A stretch of DNA of 64,000 nt from Sphingomonas pituitosa NBRC 102491 (GCF_001598435.1 NZ_BCYY01000014.1:1-64000); one strand, 5' to 3'; counted from the stretch's first letter, positions 43,209 to 51,945 are shown. Program-made: numbers and translations. Notes: generated by a model not told the origin, from the letters alone.

Positions 43209-44882
43209 TTACCGCCCCTGCGACCGCCAGCGGCGGATCGTGCGCTCCAGCATCGCCTCCTCGCCGCCCACCTCGCGCCACAGCTCGGAAAAGAGCGGAT
43301 CGTCCGACGCGGGCCGCTTGCCCGGCTCCAGATCGTCGAACAGCAGCCGCACCGGCGTCGCCACGCCCTCGCCCACCGCAATGCACTCGCGGTTCCGCAG
43401 CGCCGGGATCGCATCGAGGAAGCCCCGCGCACCTTCCGGCATCGCCGCGCGGACGAACGCCTGGTCGCGCTCGTTGTTGAGCCGCATCGACAGGATGGTG
43501 CCGCATTGCGAGAGCACGCCCTCGGCCAGGTCGGACGGGCGCTGGGTGATCAGCCCCAGCGACACGCCGTATTTGCGCCCTTCCTTGGCGATGCGGCTGA
43601 GGATCCGCCCCACCGACGAGCCATCGGCGTTGCGCTCGTTCGGCACGTACCGATGCGCTTCCTCGCAGACGAGCAGCACCGGCCGCTTGGCTTCCCCGCG
43701 CGACCAGATCGCATAATCGAACACCATCCGGCTGAGCACCGCCACCACCACCGCAGTGATCTCGTTCGGCACTCCCGACACGTCGATGATCGAGATCGGC
43801 TTGCCGTCGCCCGGCAGGCGGAAGATGCGCGACAGGAACGCTGCCATCGTATCCGCCACCAGCATGCCGGAGAACATGAAGGCGTAGCGCGGATCGCCCT
43901 TCACCTCGTCGATCTTGCTCTTGAGACGGAGGTACGGCGCCGTGTCCGTCGCCTTGTCCATCTTGCCCATTTCGAGCGTGAGCGTGTTGGTGAGGTCCGA
44001 GAGCAGGTACGGCACCGGGGCGTCGACGGTGAGCTTGCCGATCTCCTGCCCGATCCGATTCTTCGAGCGCGCGGCCAGCAGGCATTTGGCGAGGATGTCC
44101 GCATCGACCTGCCGATCGCTGCCCGCGCTGGTGAGGAATACCTCGCAATGTTCCTCGAAGTTCATCAGCCAATAGGGCAGCTGCAGGTTCGACACGTCGA
44201 ACAGCGCGCCGTTGTGCTGGAAGGCGCTGCCATATTCGCCGTGCGGATCGATCATCACCACATGGCCCTGCGGCGCCAGTTCGCAGATGCGGTGGAGGAT
44301 CAGCGCGGCGGAGGTCGACTTGCCGGTGCCGGTCGAGCCGAGCAGCGCGAAATGCTTGCCGAGCATTGCATCGACATACAGAGCCGCACGGATGTCCTTC
44401 GTCGGATAGACGGTGCCGATCTCGATATGCGGGCGATCGTCCGCGGCGTAGATCTGGCGGAGATCGGCGGTGGTGACCGGGAACACCTCGGCCCCCGGCG
44501 TCGGGTAGCGGGTTACGCCGCGACGGAAGCGGTAGAGCTTGCCGGTCAACCGCTCCTCGTCCCCCTCGCCGAGAAAGTCGATCGCCGCCGCGACGCGGGC
44601 GCCCGAGGGATCGAGCCGCGCGGTGCGGATGCTGGCGATCAGCCACGCGCTGCCGACGCGGATCTTGACCTGCGCGCCGACCTGGCCCGCATTGGCGAGC
44701 GCGGCATCGTCGCTGCCGGCCATCGCATCGAGTTCGGCGAGATCGAGCAGCACCTGGCTCGAGGCGCCGGCGATCTCGAACACCGCGCCGATCGCGCGTG
44801 CCGCGCCCGGCACGCGTCCGACCGGCAAGCCGCCGCCCGTCGCTTCACTCTCGAACCCACCGACGCGAAACTGGCCTTCCAT
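43209..44882 (-). CDS. HerA-like hexameric ATPase (DUF87)
   Basis: This 557-aa protein has a HAS-barrel-like N-terminal domain (about 1-150) and an FtsK/HerA motor. Walker A is GSTGTGKST, followed by VVMIDPHGEYGSAF. Walker B is LLVCEEAHRYVPNE, and LGLITQRPSDLAEGVLSQCG is the sensor region. HerA proteins translocate DNA and usually pair with the NurA nuclease in end resection, or with other nucleases in defence. No NurA or other nuclease is adjacent, so the role is open. The ATG at 44882 gives MEGQFRVGGFESEATGGG; upstream sequence is unconserved. Confidence 0.87.
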   Translation of the reverse strand: MEGQFRVGGFESEATGGGLPVGRVPGAARAIGAVFEIAGASSQVLLDLAELDAMAGSDDAALANAGQVGAQVKIRVGSAWLIASIRTARLDPSGARVAAAIDFLGEGDEERLTGKLYRFRRGVTRYPTPGAEVFPVTTADLRQIYAADDRPHIEIGTVYPTKDIRAALYVDAMLGKHFALLGSTGTGKSTSAALILHRICELAPQGHVVMIDPHGEYGSAFQHNGALFDVSNLQLPYWLMNFEEHCEVFLTSAGSDRQVDADILAKCLLAARSKNRIGQEIGKLTVDAPVPYLLSDLTNTLTLEMGKMDKATDTAPYLRLKSKIDEVKGDPRYAFMFSGMLVADTMAAFLSRIFRLPGDGKPISIIDVSGVPNEITAVVVAVLSRMVFDYAIWSRGEAKRPVLLVCEEAHRYVPNERNADGSSVGRILSRIAKEGRKYGVSLGLITQRPSDLAEGVLSQCGTILSMRLNNERDQAFVRAAMPEGARGFLDAIPALRNRECIAVGEGVATPVRLLFDDLEPGKRPASDDPLFSELWREVGGEEAMLERTIRRWRSQGR

Positions 44883-44949
44883 CGTGCATCCCCCAAAAAG
44901 GCGGAGGCAGCATGCGCGCGCGGGGGTTAAGGTTGCGTGTCCAAGCGCG

Positions 44950-45714
44950 TCAGAAGCGCCGCCAGAGCGCGCCCGCCCCCCAGCCGAACAGGAACGAGAC
45001 GCCCACCGCCACCAGGCCATAGACGATGGCGTGGCGGTCCGCGCTGGTCGCGACGAACCGCTCGAAGCCCGATTTGCGGATCTCGATCGGCCGCACCGCC
45101 GCCGCCAGCACGCGGCCGTCGCGGATCAGGAAGGTCTCTGCAGTGAAGCGCCCCACCGGCACGCGCGCCGGGATGGTGAGCCGCGCACGGTAGAGCACGC
45201 CGCCGGTGATCTCCACCGCGCCCGGCGCCTCGTAGAACAGCCCGCTGCGCCGCTTGAGGTCGACGAAGCCGCTGTCGAAGCGCTGCTGGATCTGCGGCGT
45301 GGCGCCCGAAGCTGGCGAAAGCTGGAGGCTGTCGAGCCCGAGTTCGTAGATCGCGCGGGTCCGCTCGTCGACCAGTCGGCGGATCGGTCGCGACGAGGCC
45401 ATCGCGTAGAAGCTCGGCGCCGAGCGGTAGCGCATCTGCGCGGCGTTGACCCAGATGCCCGCGACCTTCGACTTTTCGCGGACCACCACCGATTCGGTCG
45501 GCCCCTTGATCACCACGACGATATCCGCCGGCCGCTCGCCCTCGCCCGGCGCGCGGCCGCCGGGATAGAGGATCGCGCCGAACAGCAGCAGCTCGGCGCC
45601 GGTGAAGCTGTAAGCGATCTCGATATCGCGCTGGGAAACGTCGGGCACCAGCTCGGGCTTGGCCTGCCCCATCAGCAGGGGCGCGAGCAGCACGAGCGCC
45701 CAGGCGCGTCTCAC
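44950..45714 (-). CDS. TIGR02186-family membrane protein (Alph_Pro_TM)
   Basis: This 254-aa protein has a signal peptide (ending LLMGQA), a periplasmic beta-rich domain (VSQRDIEIAYSFTGAELLLF, IVVVIKGPTESVVVREKSKV, GIWVNAAQMRYRSAPSFYAM) and a C-terminal membrane helix (AIVYGLVAVGVSFLFGWGAG). This is the alphaproteobacterial TIGR02186 pattern, with no assigned reaction. It starts at GTG 45714, overlapping the TSUP gene stop (GTGA), so the two are translationally coupled. I infer an accessory role to the transporter. Confidence 0.83.
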   Translation of the reverse strand: MRRAWALVLLAPLLMGQAKPELVPDVSQRDIEIAYSFTGAELLLFGAILYPGGRAPGEGERPADIVVVIKGPTESVVVREKSKVAGIWVNAAQMRYRSAPSFYAMASSRPIRRLVDERTRAIYELGLDSLQLSPASGATPQIQQRFDSGFVDLKRRSGLFYEAPGAVEITGGVLYRARLTIPARVPVGRFTAETFLIRDGRVLAAAVRPIEIRKSGFERFVATSADRHAIVYGLVAVGVSFLFGWGAGALWRRF

Positions 45715-46625
45715 GCCGCGGCGACCGAATAGAGCGCGTCGGGCCGCCAGGCGAGCCCCGCCAGCATCCGCGCCGCAACCAGCAACACGATCACCGCGAG
45801 CAGCAGCCGCAGATATTCGGGCTTGGCCCTGGCGGCGAAGCGCGCCCCCAGCTGCGCACCGACCACCGACCCCAGCAGCAGCAGGATCGCCAGCACGATG
45901 TCGACCGCCTTGGTGGTCGTCGCATGGACCATCGTCGCCACCGCGGTGGTGAACAGCGTCTGGAACAGCGAGGTGCCGACCACCGTCTGCGTGCCCATGC
46001 CGAGGATGTAGAGCATCGCCGGCACCAGGATGAAGCCGCCGCCGACGCCCAGCAGCATCGTCAGCACACCCACGAACACCCCGAGCAGCAGCGGCGCGAG
46101 CGGCGAGATGTAGAGGCCAGAAGCGTAGAAGCGCCAGCGGAAGGGCAGCGCGGCGACGAGCGGATGGTGCCGCCGCTTGCGGGCCTTGGGCGGCCGCGCC
46201 CCGCGCGACACCCGGATCGCGCCGACCGATTCCTTGCCCATCAGCCCGCCGATCGACCCGAGCAGCACGACATAGAGCACGCCGATCACCACGTCGATCT
46301 GGCCGCTGGCCTGGAGCAGCTTGAACAGCCAGGCACCGAGCAGGCTGCCGAGGATGCCGCCGGTGACGAGCACCGCCCCCATCTGCACGTCCACGCCCTT
46401 GCGGCGGAAATGCGCGAACACCCCGGAAACGCTGGCGCCGGTCACCTGGCTCGCCGCCGATGCCGCCGCCACCGTCGGCGGGATGCCGTAGAAGATCAGC
46501 AGCGGGGTGGTGAGAAACCCGCCGCCCACGCCGAACATGCCCGAAAGCAGGCCCACGCCCAGCCCCAGCGCCACGATCACGAGCGCGTTGACCGACAGGT
46601 TGGCGATGGGAAGGTACAGATCCAT
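45711..46625 (-). CDS. TSUP (TauE/SafE) family anion exporter
   Basis: This 304-aa integral membrane protein has two TSUP repeats, each with a Gly-rich FGVGGG motif: LSGMFGVGGGFLTTPLLIFY and LTMLLGVGGGFILVPAMLYI. About eight helices are apparent, with a basic cytoplasmic loop in the middle (RGARPPKARKRRHHP). TSUP proteins export sulfite, sulfonates or other sulfur anions; the ion cannot be read. I chose ATG 46625 over TTG 46634. It is coupled to the TIGR02186 gene. Confidence 0.88.
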   Translation of the reverse strand: MDLYLPIANLSVNALVIVALGLGVGLLSGMFGVGGGFLTTPLLIFYGIPPTVAAASAASQVTGASVSGVFAHFRRKGVDVQMGAVLVTGGILGSLLGAWLFKLLQASGQIDVVIGVLYVVLLGSIGGLMGKESVGAIRVSRGARPPKARKRRHHPLVAALPFRWRFYASGLYISPLAPLLLGVFVGVLTMLLGVGGGFILVPAMLYILGMGTQTVVGTSLFQTLFTTAVATMVHATTTKAVDIVLAILLLLGSVVGAQLGARFAARAKPEYLRLLLAVIVLLVAARMLAGLAWRPDALYSVAAA

Positions 46626-46696
46626 GCGGACCAAGACCTAGCCGCTTTGTGCCGGATCGGGAAAGGGCGAAGGTGCCGATTCGCATGGCGGCCGGA

Positions 46697-47722
46697 TCAG
46701 AAATCGCTGCCCAGCGTCAGCGCGATGCCCGAGCCGGGCCGCGCGCTGACGGCGATACGCTGCCGCCAGTCGAGCGCGACGCGCGCGTGGAACGCCCCGA
46801 TCGGCAGCGGGGCAAGGATGGTGGGCCCGATATCGAGCCGCTGCGGACCGCGCTGGGCGGCGCCCCAGACACCGATGCCGATCGCCGGCGCGGCAGCCCG
46901 AGCCGGCATGACGGCGCGGGTCAGCCGCAGCGCGCCGTCGGCATAGGGCTCCAGCCGGTTCCGCAGAATCATGCCGGCCTGGCCATAGGCTTCGAGGCGG
47001 AAGCCCGCGGCTCCGCGGTCCAGCCCCATGACGACACCGACGCCCGGACCACCCCGTCCGCCATCCAGCCCAAATCGCTGCTCGACCGACAGCCGCAGGG
47101 GCGCAGCGAGCGGCTGCCACTCCAGCCCCAGCGCAGCCTCCGCGCCCGCCCCCCGCATCGGCCCGGCGATACGACCGAACGCCGCTACCCTTCCTCTGGA
47201 GTCCAGTGCTCGCAGCAGCCGGAGACCATATTGGCTCCCGCCGAGCTGCCCCACCGCCGGTGCCGCGCCGATGCCCTGGCCCGGTCGAAGCGCGAGCCAG
47301 GCGCTGCCGCTCCATCGTCGTCGGGCGCCAGGAAGCGCCGGCGCCGCCGGCTGCGGCGGCAGCACGGCATCCACGGCCCGCATCGATGCAGCGCCGGCCC
47401 CCTCCGTCTGGTCGGCCGAGGACACGGGCTCCGCACGAGACCAGGGCAGCGGGGTGCGTGACGCGCTTGGCCCGAGCGGTCCGCCCGGGCGGTGGCCGGC
47501 GAGAAGCGCCGGTGCGTCGGCAAGCGCCATCCGGACCGTCGCGCGGATGGCGGGCTGCGGAACGAAGATGCCGGGGGCCACCGGGGTCGTCAGCGGCAGG
47601 TGGACCCCGGTCGTCGGCGTCCCGGACCCCAAAGGCCACAGCATCGCCAGCCGCAGCCCGATCCAGCCCAGTGCCACCGTGCCGACGAACCGCAGCGGGC
47701 GGCCTCGGCCGGCGCGGCTCAT
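46697..47722 (-). CDS. Putative outer-membrane protein paired with the NfrB-like glycosyltransferase
   Basis: This 341-aa protein has an N-terminal hydrophobic signal or anchor (RFVGTVALGWIGLRLAMLWP), a Pro/Ala-rich middle, and a C-terminal 180 residues of alternating strands (LRLSVEQRFGLDGGRGGPGV, GFRLEAYGQAGMILRNRLEP, YADGALRLTRAV) ending LTLGSDF. The C-terminus looks like an outer-membrane beta barrel, perhaps like the C-terminal domain of NfrA. Its start overlaps the glycosyltransferase stop (ATGA). I infer an export partner for a polysaccharide made by the transferase. Confidence 0.6.
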   Translation of the reverse strand: MSRAGRGRPLRFVGTVALGWIGLRLAMLWPLGSGTPTTGVHLPLTTPVAPGIFVPQPAIRATVRMALADAPALLAGHRPGGPLGPSASRTPLPWSRAEPVSSADQTEGAGAASMRAVDAVLPPQPAAPALPGARRRWSGSAWLALRPGQGIGAAPAVGQLGGSQYGLRLLRALDSRGRVAAFGRIAGPMRGAGAEAALGLEWQPLAAPLRLSVEQRFGLDGGRGGPGVGVVMGLDRGAAGFRLEAYGQAGMILRNRLEPYADGALRLTRAVMPARAAAPAIGIGVWGAAQRGPQRLDIGPTILAPLPIGAFHARVALDWRQRIAVSARPGSGIALTLGSDF

Positions 47723-49101
47723 GCCGCTGCCAGGCCCAGGTCGAACGGGGATGCGGGAAACTGATGTGCGGTCTTGTCCCAGCGGAGTGGACCGCCGGCG
47801 AGCAGGCCGATATAGATCCACAACGCGCGCCGGGCCGCGAGCAGGGCGATATAGTTGGCCACCACCATGCGCGGCCCGGCCCACCGCCCCTCCCGCCAGC
47901 CGTGCAACCGGGTAACGAGCGCCGTGCGCATCGTCAGCCGCCAGGCCAGCAGCAGCAGGTTGAGAGCGACAAGTTTCTGCAGCAGCACGTCCTGCGCCGG
48001 GGACGGCACCCCGAAGATACAATGGCAGAGCAGCGACAGGCCCCAGCACAGCAGTGCGGCATAGGCGATGGCGAGCACCGGCATCGACAGCGCCACCCGC
48101 CGGTCACGCATCCGCATCCAGTGGTCCCCCAGATCCCAGCGGCGCCCCCAGCCCGTCCGGTCCCACCCGGCAAGCGCGATTCCCGCCATCCAGCGCGCCT
48201 TCTGCCGCACCGCTGCGTGCACCGTGGCCGGGAAATAGGCGCGCACGGCTACCGGTGCGCCCCCCGGCGCTTCCGGCACGCGCACAAAGGCGCTGCGCGC
48301 ACCCATCGCACGCAAGCTGAGGCCGAGCTCATAATCCTCGGTGAGGCTGGTCGCATCGAACGGCACGCCGCGCGCCTGGGCGATCTGCCGCAGGACGTCG
48401 CAACGGATGGCGCAACCGACCCCCGCAAGCGGCAGGCTCGCCCCCAGCATCTGCCGCACGAGCAGCGTCGCGCCGTGCGACTGCGCGAATTCGTCGAGAT
48501 AGTGGCCGGACACCAGCCGCGATCCCGGCTGGCACAGGGGCGCCACCGGCAGCTGCACTGCGGCATGCGAATCGATCCAGCGGGAATAGACCGCGAGCTC
48601 CTGCGGATGCACCACGTCCTCCGCATCGTGCAGGACGATCGCAGTGAAGGGATTCCCTTCCACGGCTTCGTCCCGTTCCAGCGCCGCCCAGAGCGCGTTC
48701 AGGCAATCGGCCTTGGTCGTGGGGCCCGGACGGGGGCCTATGACGAGCCGCACCCGCGCATCCGCTTCGGCGACCATGGCCACTGCGGCGATCGTCGCGA
48801 GGTCGTTGGGATAGGTCCCGACATAGATGCGATAGGGACCTGCCGCCCAGCGGGCGAGCATCGCACGCAGCATCTGGCCGATCACCGCGGATTCGTCCCA
48901 GGCAGGCACGAAAATCGCGAAACGATGCGCGACCGAATGGCCGCGCCCGACAGACCCGTGGCGCCGCCGATGCCGCGCACCGGCACAATAATAAAGGAAG
49001 AGCAGGTCGACGAGAAAATCGTCCACTCCGCCCAGCGCAATGAAAACCGCAGCGAACAAGGTGAGTTCGCGCGTAACGGCATCGACAATGTTCAGAGTCA
49101 T
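47719..49101 (-). CDS. NfrB-like membrane glycosyltransferase (GT2 fold)
   Basis: This 460-aa protein has membrane helices at both ends and a cytoplasmic GT2 domain. Motifs resemble phage N4 adsorption protein B: IFVPAWDESAVIGQML, YRIYVGTYPNDLAT, GPTTKADCLNALW, IVLHDAEDVVHPQELAVYSR with a DxEDxxHP metal site, TSLTEDYELGLSL and RQKARWMAGIALAGWD (QxxRW). It probably polymerises and extrudes a sugar chain. E. coli NfrB has an extra C-terminal domain missing here. I chose ATG 49101. It is coupled to the downstream outer-membrane protein gene. Confidence 0.83.
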   Translation of the reverse strand: MTLNIVDAVTRELTLFAAVFIALGGVDDFLVDLLFLYYCAGARHRRRHGSVGRGHSVAHRFAIFVPAWDESAVIGQMLRAMLARWAAGPYRIYVGTYPNDLATIAAVAMVAEADARVRLVIGPRPGPTTKADCLNALWAALERDEAVEGNPFTAIVLHDAEDVVHPQELAVYSRWIDSHAAVQLPVAPLCQPGSRLVSGHYLDEFAQSHGATLLVRQMLGASLPLAGVGCAIRCDVLRQIAQARGVPFDATSLTEDYELGLSLRAMGARSAFVRVPEAPGGAPVAVRAYFPATVHAAVRQKARWMAGIALAGWDRTGWGRRWDLGDHWMRMRDRRVALSMPVLAIAYAALLCWGLSLLCHCIFGVPSPAQDVLLQKLVALNLLLLAWRLTMRTALVTRLHGWREGRWAGPRMVVANYIALLAARRALWIYIGLLAGGPLRWDKTAHQFPASPFDLGLAAA

Positions 49102-49376
49102 CAGCACTCCCCCCCGGGCGATGCATCCGATTCGGATATCCTCATGTTTGCGATGGAACGCAGCCAAGGCAACCCGAACAATTCAGGAACTTGGCAAATC
49201 GCGACGCAACCCTCGATGGCGACGGCATTTTTCTGCCAAATGATTGCGCCGATCCGGATATGATTTCCGTGGAACCGCGGCCAGGTTCTGGCGTTCTCCG
49301 CACGCAACAGATCCTTTGGATAACCCGCAACCTGGAAACGGCCGCACCGACATCGTCGGTGCGGCCGCTTTTTTGT
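49102..49376. other. Gap with no supported gene, ending in a plus-strand terminator
   Basis: This 275-nt region lies upstream of the NfrB-like gene and should hold its promoter. Short open frames exist on both strands but none has a good start or recognisable protein. A plus-strand terminator at the right end (next entry) suggests a short transcript begins inside it. Confidence 0.4.
49339..49374 (+). terminator. Strong plus-strand terminator without an upstream gene
   Basis: A perfect 13-bp stem (49339-49351 with 49355-49367), ATC loop and six T (49369-49374) make a textbook terminator in the plus direction. On the minus strand only TTT follows, so it would be weak for the RcnB-like gene that ends at 49377. 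No plus-strand gene lies upstream for more than 2 kb apart from shadows. Confidence 0.85.
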
Positions 49377-49898
49377 TTACCAGTAGAAGCCGGGCAGGAC
49401 CCGGATCACGGTGCCGCGACGGGTGTCGATGAGCAGCACGTCGTTATAATGGCGCACCCAGCTCTGATAGGCGCCGGGCCGCGGCAGGTGGTAGCGCCAG
49501 GGGTCGCCGATCACGTAGCGCGGATCGTAATAGACGGTGCCGATGCGCGCACCCGGCTGGAAGCGATAGTAGCGGAACGGTGCCCGCCAGTCGCCGCGGG
49601 CATAGAGGCCGCGGTTCCGGTCGCGCCAGCTACGCCAGTCATTGTCCGCCCAGCGCCGGTCGCGGTCGCGCAGGTCCTCGCGATATTCGCGGTGCGCCTC
49701 GCGCACGTCGCGGCGTTCCTCGCGGACGCGACGTGGGTCGCCGGACCACTGGGCGCGGCGCAGATCGTGTTCGGCATCGCGAATGTCGCGGCGATCTTCG
49801 CGCAGTTCGGCACGGGACTGCGCCATCGCGCTTGCCGGCACCAGCAGCGCAGGCGCCGCGATGGCCGTCAGCAGGGCGAAGGGTACGAGCTTCTTCAT
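49377..49898 (-). CDS. RcnB-family periplasmic protein
   Basis: This 173-aa protein has a signal peptide ending ASAMAQ. A highly charged Arg/Asp/Glu helical region follows (RAELREDRRDIRDAEHDLRR, REERRDVREAHREYREDLRD). The RcnB-type C-terminal domain reads GLYARGDWRAPFRYYRFQPG, PRYVIGDPWRYHLPRPGAYQ then WVRHYNDVLLIDTRRGTVIR. RcnB in E. coli modulates Ni/Co efflux; many homologues have no tested role. I chose ATG 49898, with GGAG 7 nt upstream, over longer forms that bury the signal. Confidence 0.85.
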   Translation of the reverse strand: MKKLVPFALLTAIAAPALLVPASAMAQSRAELREDRRDIRDAEHDLRRAQWSGDPRRVREERRDVREAHREYREDLRDRDRRWADNDWRSWRDRNRGLYARGDWRAPFRYYRFQPGARIGTVYYDPRYVIGDPWRYHLPRPGAYQSWVRHYNDVLLIDTRRGTVIRVLPGFYW

Positions 49899-50010
49899 AT
49901 GCTTCTCCATCCTGATCGAACCCGCCGGTCCGAAGGCCGGCTTGGGAGGATCCATGAAGAAGCTGCGCTGAACCACCCGCGAACGACCCGGTCAGCCGAA
50001 TGAAAGGAAA

Positions 50011-50487
50011 TTACGGGCCGGTGTTGCCGCCACCACCGGCGCCCGCACCCGGCGCACCGACGGTGCCGATATTGCCGAACAGATCCGAGAAGAAGCTGCG
50101 GCGGCGCCCCAGCGTCGGCGTCGTCTTGCCATAGGGATCGATCGACGCGGCGAGCTCGACACCGGTCTGGTCGATCGCGGTGACATTGCCCGCGGGATCG
50201 AACCGGATGCGCAGCGTGGTCTGCGTCTTCACCGCCGGATTGCGGAACGCGAAGTTGCTGCTGTCACGCGAGACGTAGAACCACTCGCCTTCGTTGAACT
50301 GGCTGGTGAAGCTGGGATGGCCCAGCGTCTGCAGCACCGAATCGCGCGTATCGACGCCCGGCTGCACCGAGGCGACCAGATCGTGATCGACGACATAGCC
50401 CTGATGCGTCCGCACCGGCGTACAGGCGGTGGTGCCGAGCACGACCAACAACGCGGCGGTGCCGAGCGTGCGAACGGGAAGCGACAT
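50011..50487 (-). CDS. bamE: BamE, outer-membrane assembly lipoprotein
   Basis: This 158-aa lipoprotein has a signal peptide ending LGTTAC, with acylation at that Cys. The SmpA/OmlA fold follows: VASVQPGVDTRDSVLQTLGH then PSFTSQFNEGEWFYVSRD. BamE supports BamA/BamD in folding outer-membrane proteins. The Gly-rich tail (GAPGAGAGGGGNTGP) is longer than in E. coli. I chose ATG 50487 to place the signal first. It is divergent from the CBP3-like gene, an arrangement common in alphaproteobacteria. Confidence 0.9.
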   Translation of the reverse strand: MSLPVRTLGTAALLVVLGTTACTPVRTHQGYVVDHDLVASVQPGVDTRDSVLQTLGHPSFTSQFNEGEWFYVSRDSSNFAFRNPAVKTQTTLRIRFDPAGNVTAIDQTGVELAASIDPYGKTTPTLGRRRSFFSDLFGNIGTVGAPGAGAGGGGNTGP

Positions 50488-50603
50488 CAGGTTCTCCAGG
50501 CAAACACATGCGACCCCCGGATTGCATCGCGGGCCGAAGGCCTCAATATGCGGCAAAATGCGGCCAAACAAGGTCGCGACAGCGGAAGGCACGAACAACG
50601 GCG

Positions 50604-51116
50604 ATGCGAATGCTCCAGCGGCTCTTCGGCCGGCCCGATCGCGGCACCGCGCCGCAGCTCTATGCGGGCGTGGTGGCGCGCGGCCGGGCGCCGCACTGGT
50701 ACACCGAGGGGGCGGTGCCGGATACGGTGGACGGCCGGTTCGACATGATCGCCGCGGTCCTCTGCATGGTGCTGCTCCGGCTGGAGGCAGAACCGGCCGG
50801 CATCCCGGTCAGCACCGCGGTGGCGGAATGCTTCATCGAGGACATGGACGGCCAGCTGCGCGAGATCGGCATCGGCGACATCATCGTCGGCAAGCATGTC
50901 GGCCGGATGATGGGCATGCTGGGCGGCCGGCTGGGCGCCTATCGCAGCGGCCTGGCCGAGGGCGACCTCGCTCCCGCGCTGGTCCGCAACCTTTACCGCG
51001 GCGAGGCGCCCTCGCCCGCCGCCCTCACCCATGTCGAGGCGCGCTTGCGCGCCTTTCGCGATGCGCTGGCGGCGATGCCGATCGCGCGTGTGATCGCAGG
51101 AGAAGTTCCCGAATGA
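50604..51116 (+). CDS. Ubiquinol-cytochrome c chaperone (CBP3 family)
   Basis: This 170-aa protein matches the CBP3/UQCC family: LYAGVVARGRAPHWYTEGAV, DTVDGRFDMIAAVLCMVLLR, ECFIEDMDGQLREIGIGDII then VGKHVGRMMGMLGGR. In mitochondria CBP3 assists cytochrome b synthesis and bc1 assembly; the bacterial role is inferred. Its stop overlaps the yceD start (ATGA), so the two are coupled. BamE is divergent, 116 nt away. Confidence 0.9.
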   Translation: MRMLQRLFGRPDRGTAPQLYAGVVARGRAPHWYTEGAVPDTVDGRFDMIAAVLCMVLLRLEAEPAGIPVSTAVAECFIEDMDGQLREIGIGDIIVGKHVGRMMGMLGGRLGAYRSGLAEGDLAPALVRNLYRGEAPSPAALTHVEARLRAFRDALAAMPIARVIAGEVPE

Positions 51117-51640
51117 CCGACCCCGAATTTTCCCGCCCGCACCGGCTCGACCAGATCGGCGCCGGCGAAAGCGACGTCCAGATCACCGCCGACGAGGGTG
51201 AGCGCGCCGCACTCAGCCGCCGCTTCGGCCTGAAGGCGATCGAGAAGCTCGACGCCGTCTACCACCTCCGCCGCGACGCGCAGGGCGTGGTGGCGCGCGG
51301 CCATCTTTCCGCCCGGCTGACGCAGGCCTGCGTCGTCACCGGCGATCCGCTGCCGGCCAAGGTGGAACAGGATTTCGCGATTCGCTTCGTGCCCGAACCG
51401 GCCGCCGCGGGCGAGGACGAGGTGGAACTGACCGAGGACGAGTGCGACACCGTCTTCTATAGCGGCGGCACCATCGATCTGGGCGAGGCCGCCGCCGAGA
51501 CGATGGCGCTCGAGCTGGATCCCTATCCGCGCAGCCCGCGGGCCGCCGAGGCGCTGCGCGCGGCGGGGGTGAAGGGCGAGGACGAAGCAGCCCCGGTCAA
51601 TGCGCTGGCCGGCCTGAAGGATCTGCTCGCGAAGAAATAG
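51113..51640 (+). CDS. YceD family (DUF177) protein
   Basis: This 175-aa protein shows the DUF177 pattern: FSRPHRLDQIGAGESDVQIT, LTQACVVTGDPLPAKVEQDF, with the acidic segment ELTEDECDTVFYSGGTIDLG then EAAAETMALELDPYPRSP. The family is linked to 23S rRNA accumulation and usually lies beside rpmF and plsX; neither follows here. It lacks the second Cys motif of longer forms. It is coupled to the CBP3-like gene. Confidence 0.9.
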   Translation: MTDPEFSRPHRLDQIGAGESDVQITADEGERAALSRRFGLKAIEKLDAVYHLRRDAQGVVARGHLSARLTQACVVTGDPLPAKVEQDFAIRFVPEPAAAGEDEVELTEDECDTVFYSGGTIDLGEAAAETMALELDPYPRSPRAAEALRAAGVKGEDEAAPVNALAGLKDLLAKK

Positions 51641-51945
51641 TGCGGGGCCGGGCAGGCCCGGTCCGCTCCTACTCCATCGTAGCGCGCCACTAGCCCCACA
51701 ATCTATGCGGTTCAAAGGTTGGAGGCAGGGCTGCCGTGCGCGGCGATTAGAGCGTCAGCCAATCATTGCGCGCGGCGATGAAAAAGGGTGCCGACGCGCT
51801 GATCATCGCCAGAATTCCAAACAGGCTCGGCACCAGCCAATAGAGCGCCGGGAAAGTGATCGATGCCCAACCCGCCGCCGTCATCGCCCCAACGCCGCGC
51901 GGCGGTGGGGCATTACGCGATCGATTACGCGGGCATCGCAAGCGC
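51641..51945. other. Gap after yceD with a hairpin and one doubtful small ORF
   Basis: A 9-bp stem (51645-51653 with 51656-51664, one G-T pair) lies just after the yceD stop but has no T run. On the minus strand 51747-51884 could encode a small hydrophobic peptide (separate entry). Nothing else is supported. Confidence 0.4.
51747..51884 (-). CDS. Possible 45-aa membrane peptide
   Basis: This 45-codon frame encodes MTAAGWASITFPALYWLVPS, LFGILAMISASAPFFIAARN and DWLTL, with one or two hydrophobic segments. GGGG precedes the ATG by 2 nt, which is close. It lies 61 nt downstream of the TetR gene on the same strand. Hydrophobicity and composition are plausible for a real protein, but nothing confirms it. 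Confidence 0.3.
   Translation of the reverse strand: MTAAGWASITFPALYWLVPSLFGILAMISASAPFFIAARNDWLTL

Noticed and set aside
49191..50003. A 270-codon plus-strand frame antisense to the RcnB-like gene
   Set aside because: It runs through a strong terminator and lacks a ribosome-binding site; the minus-strand RcnB reading has a signal peptide and family motifs.
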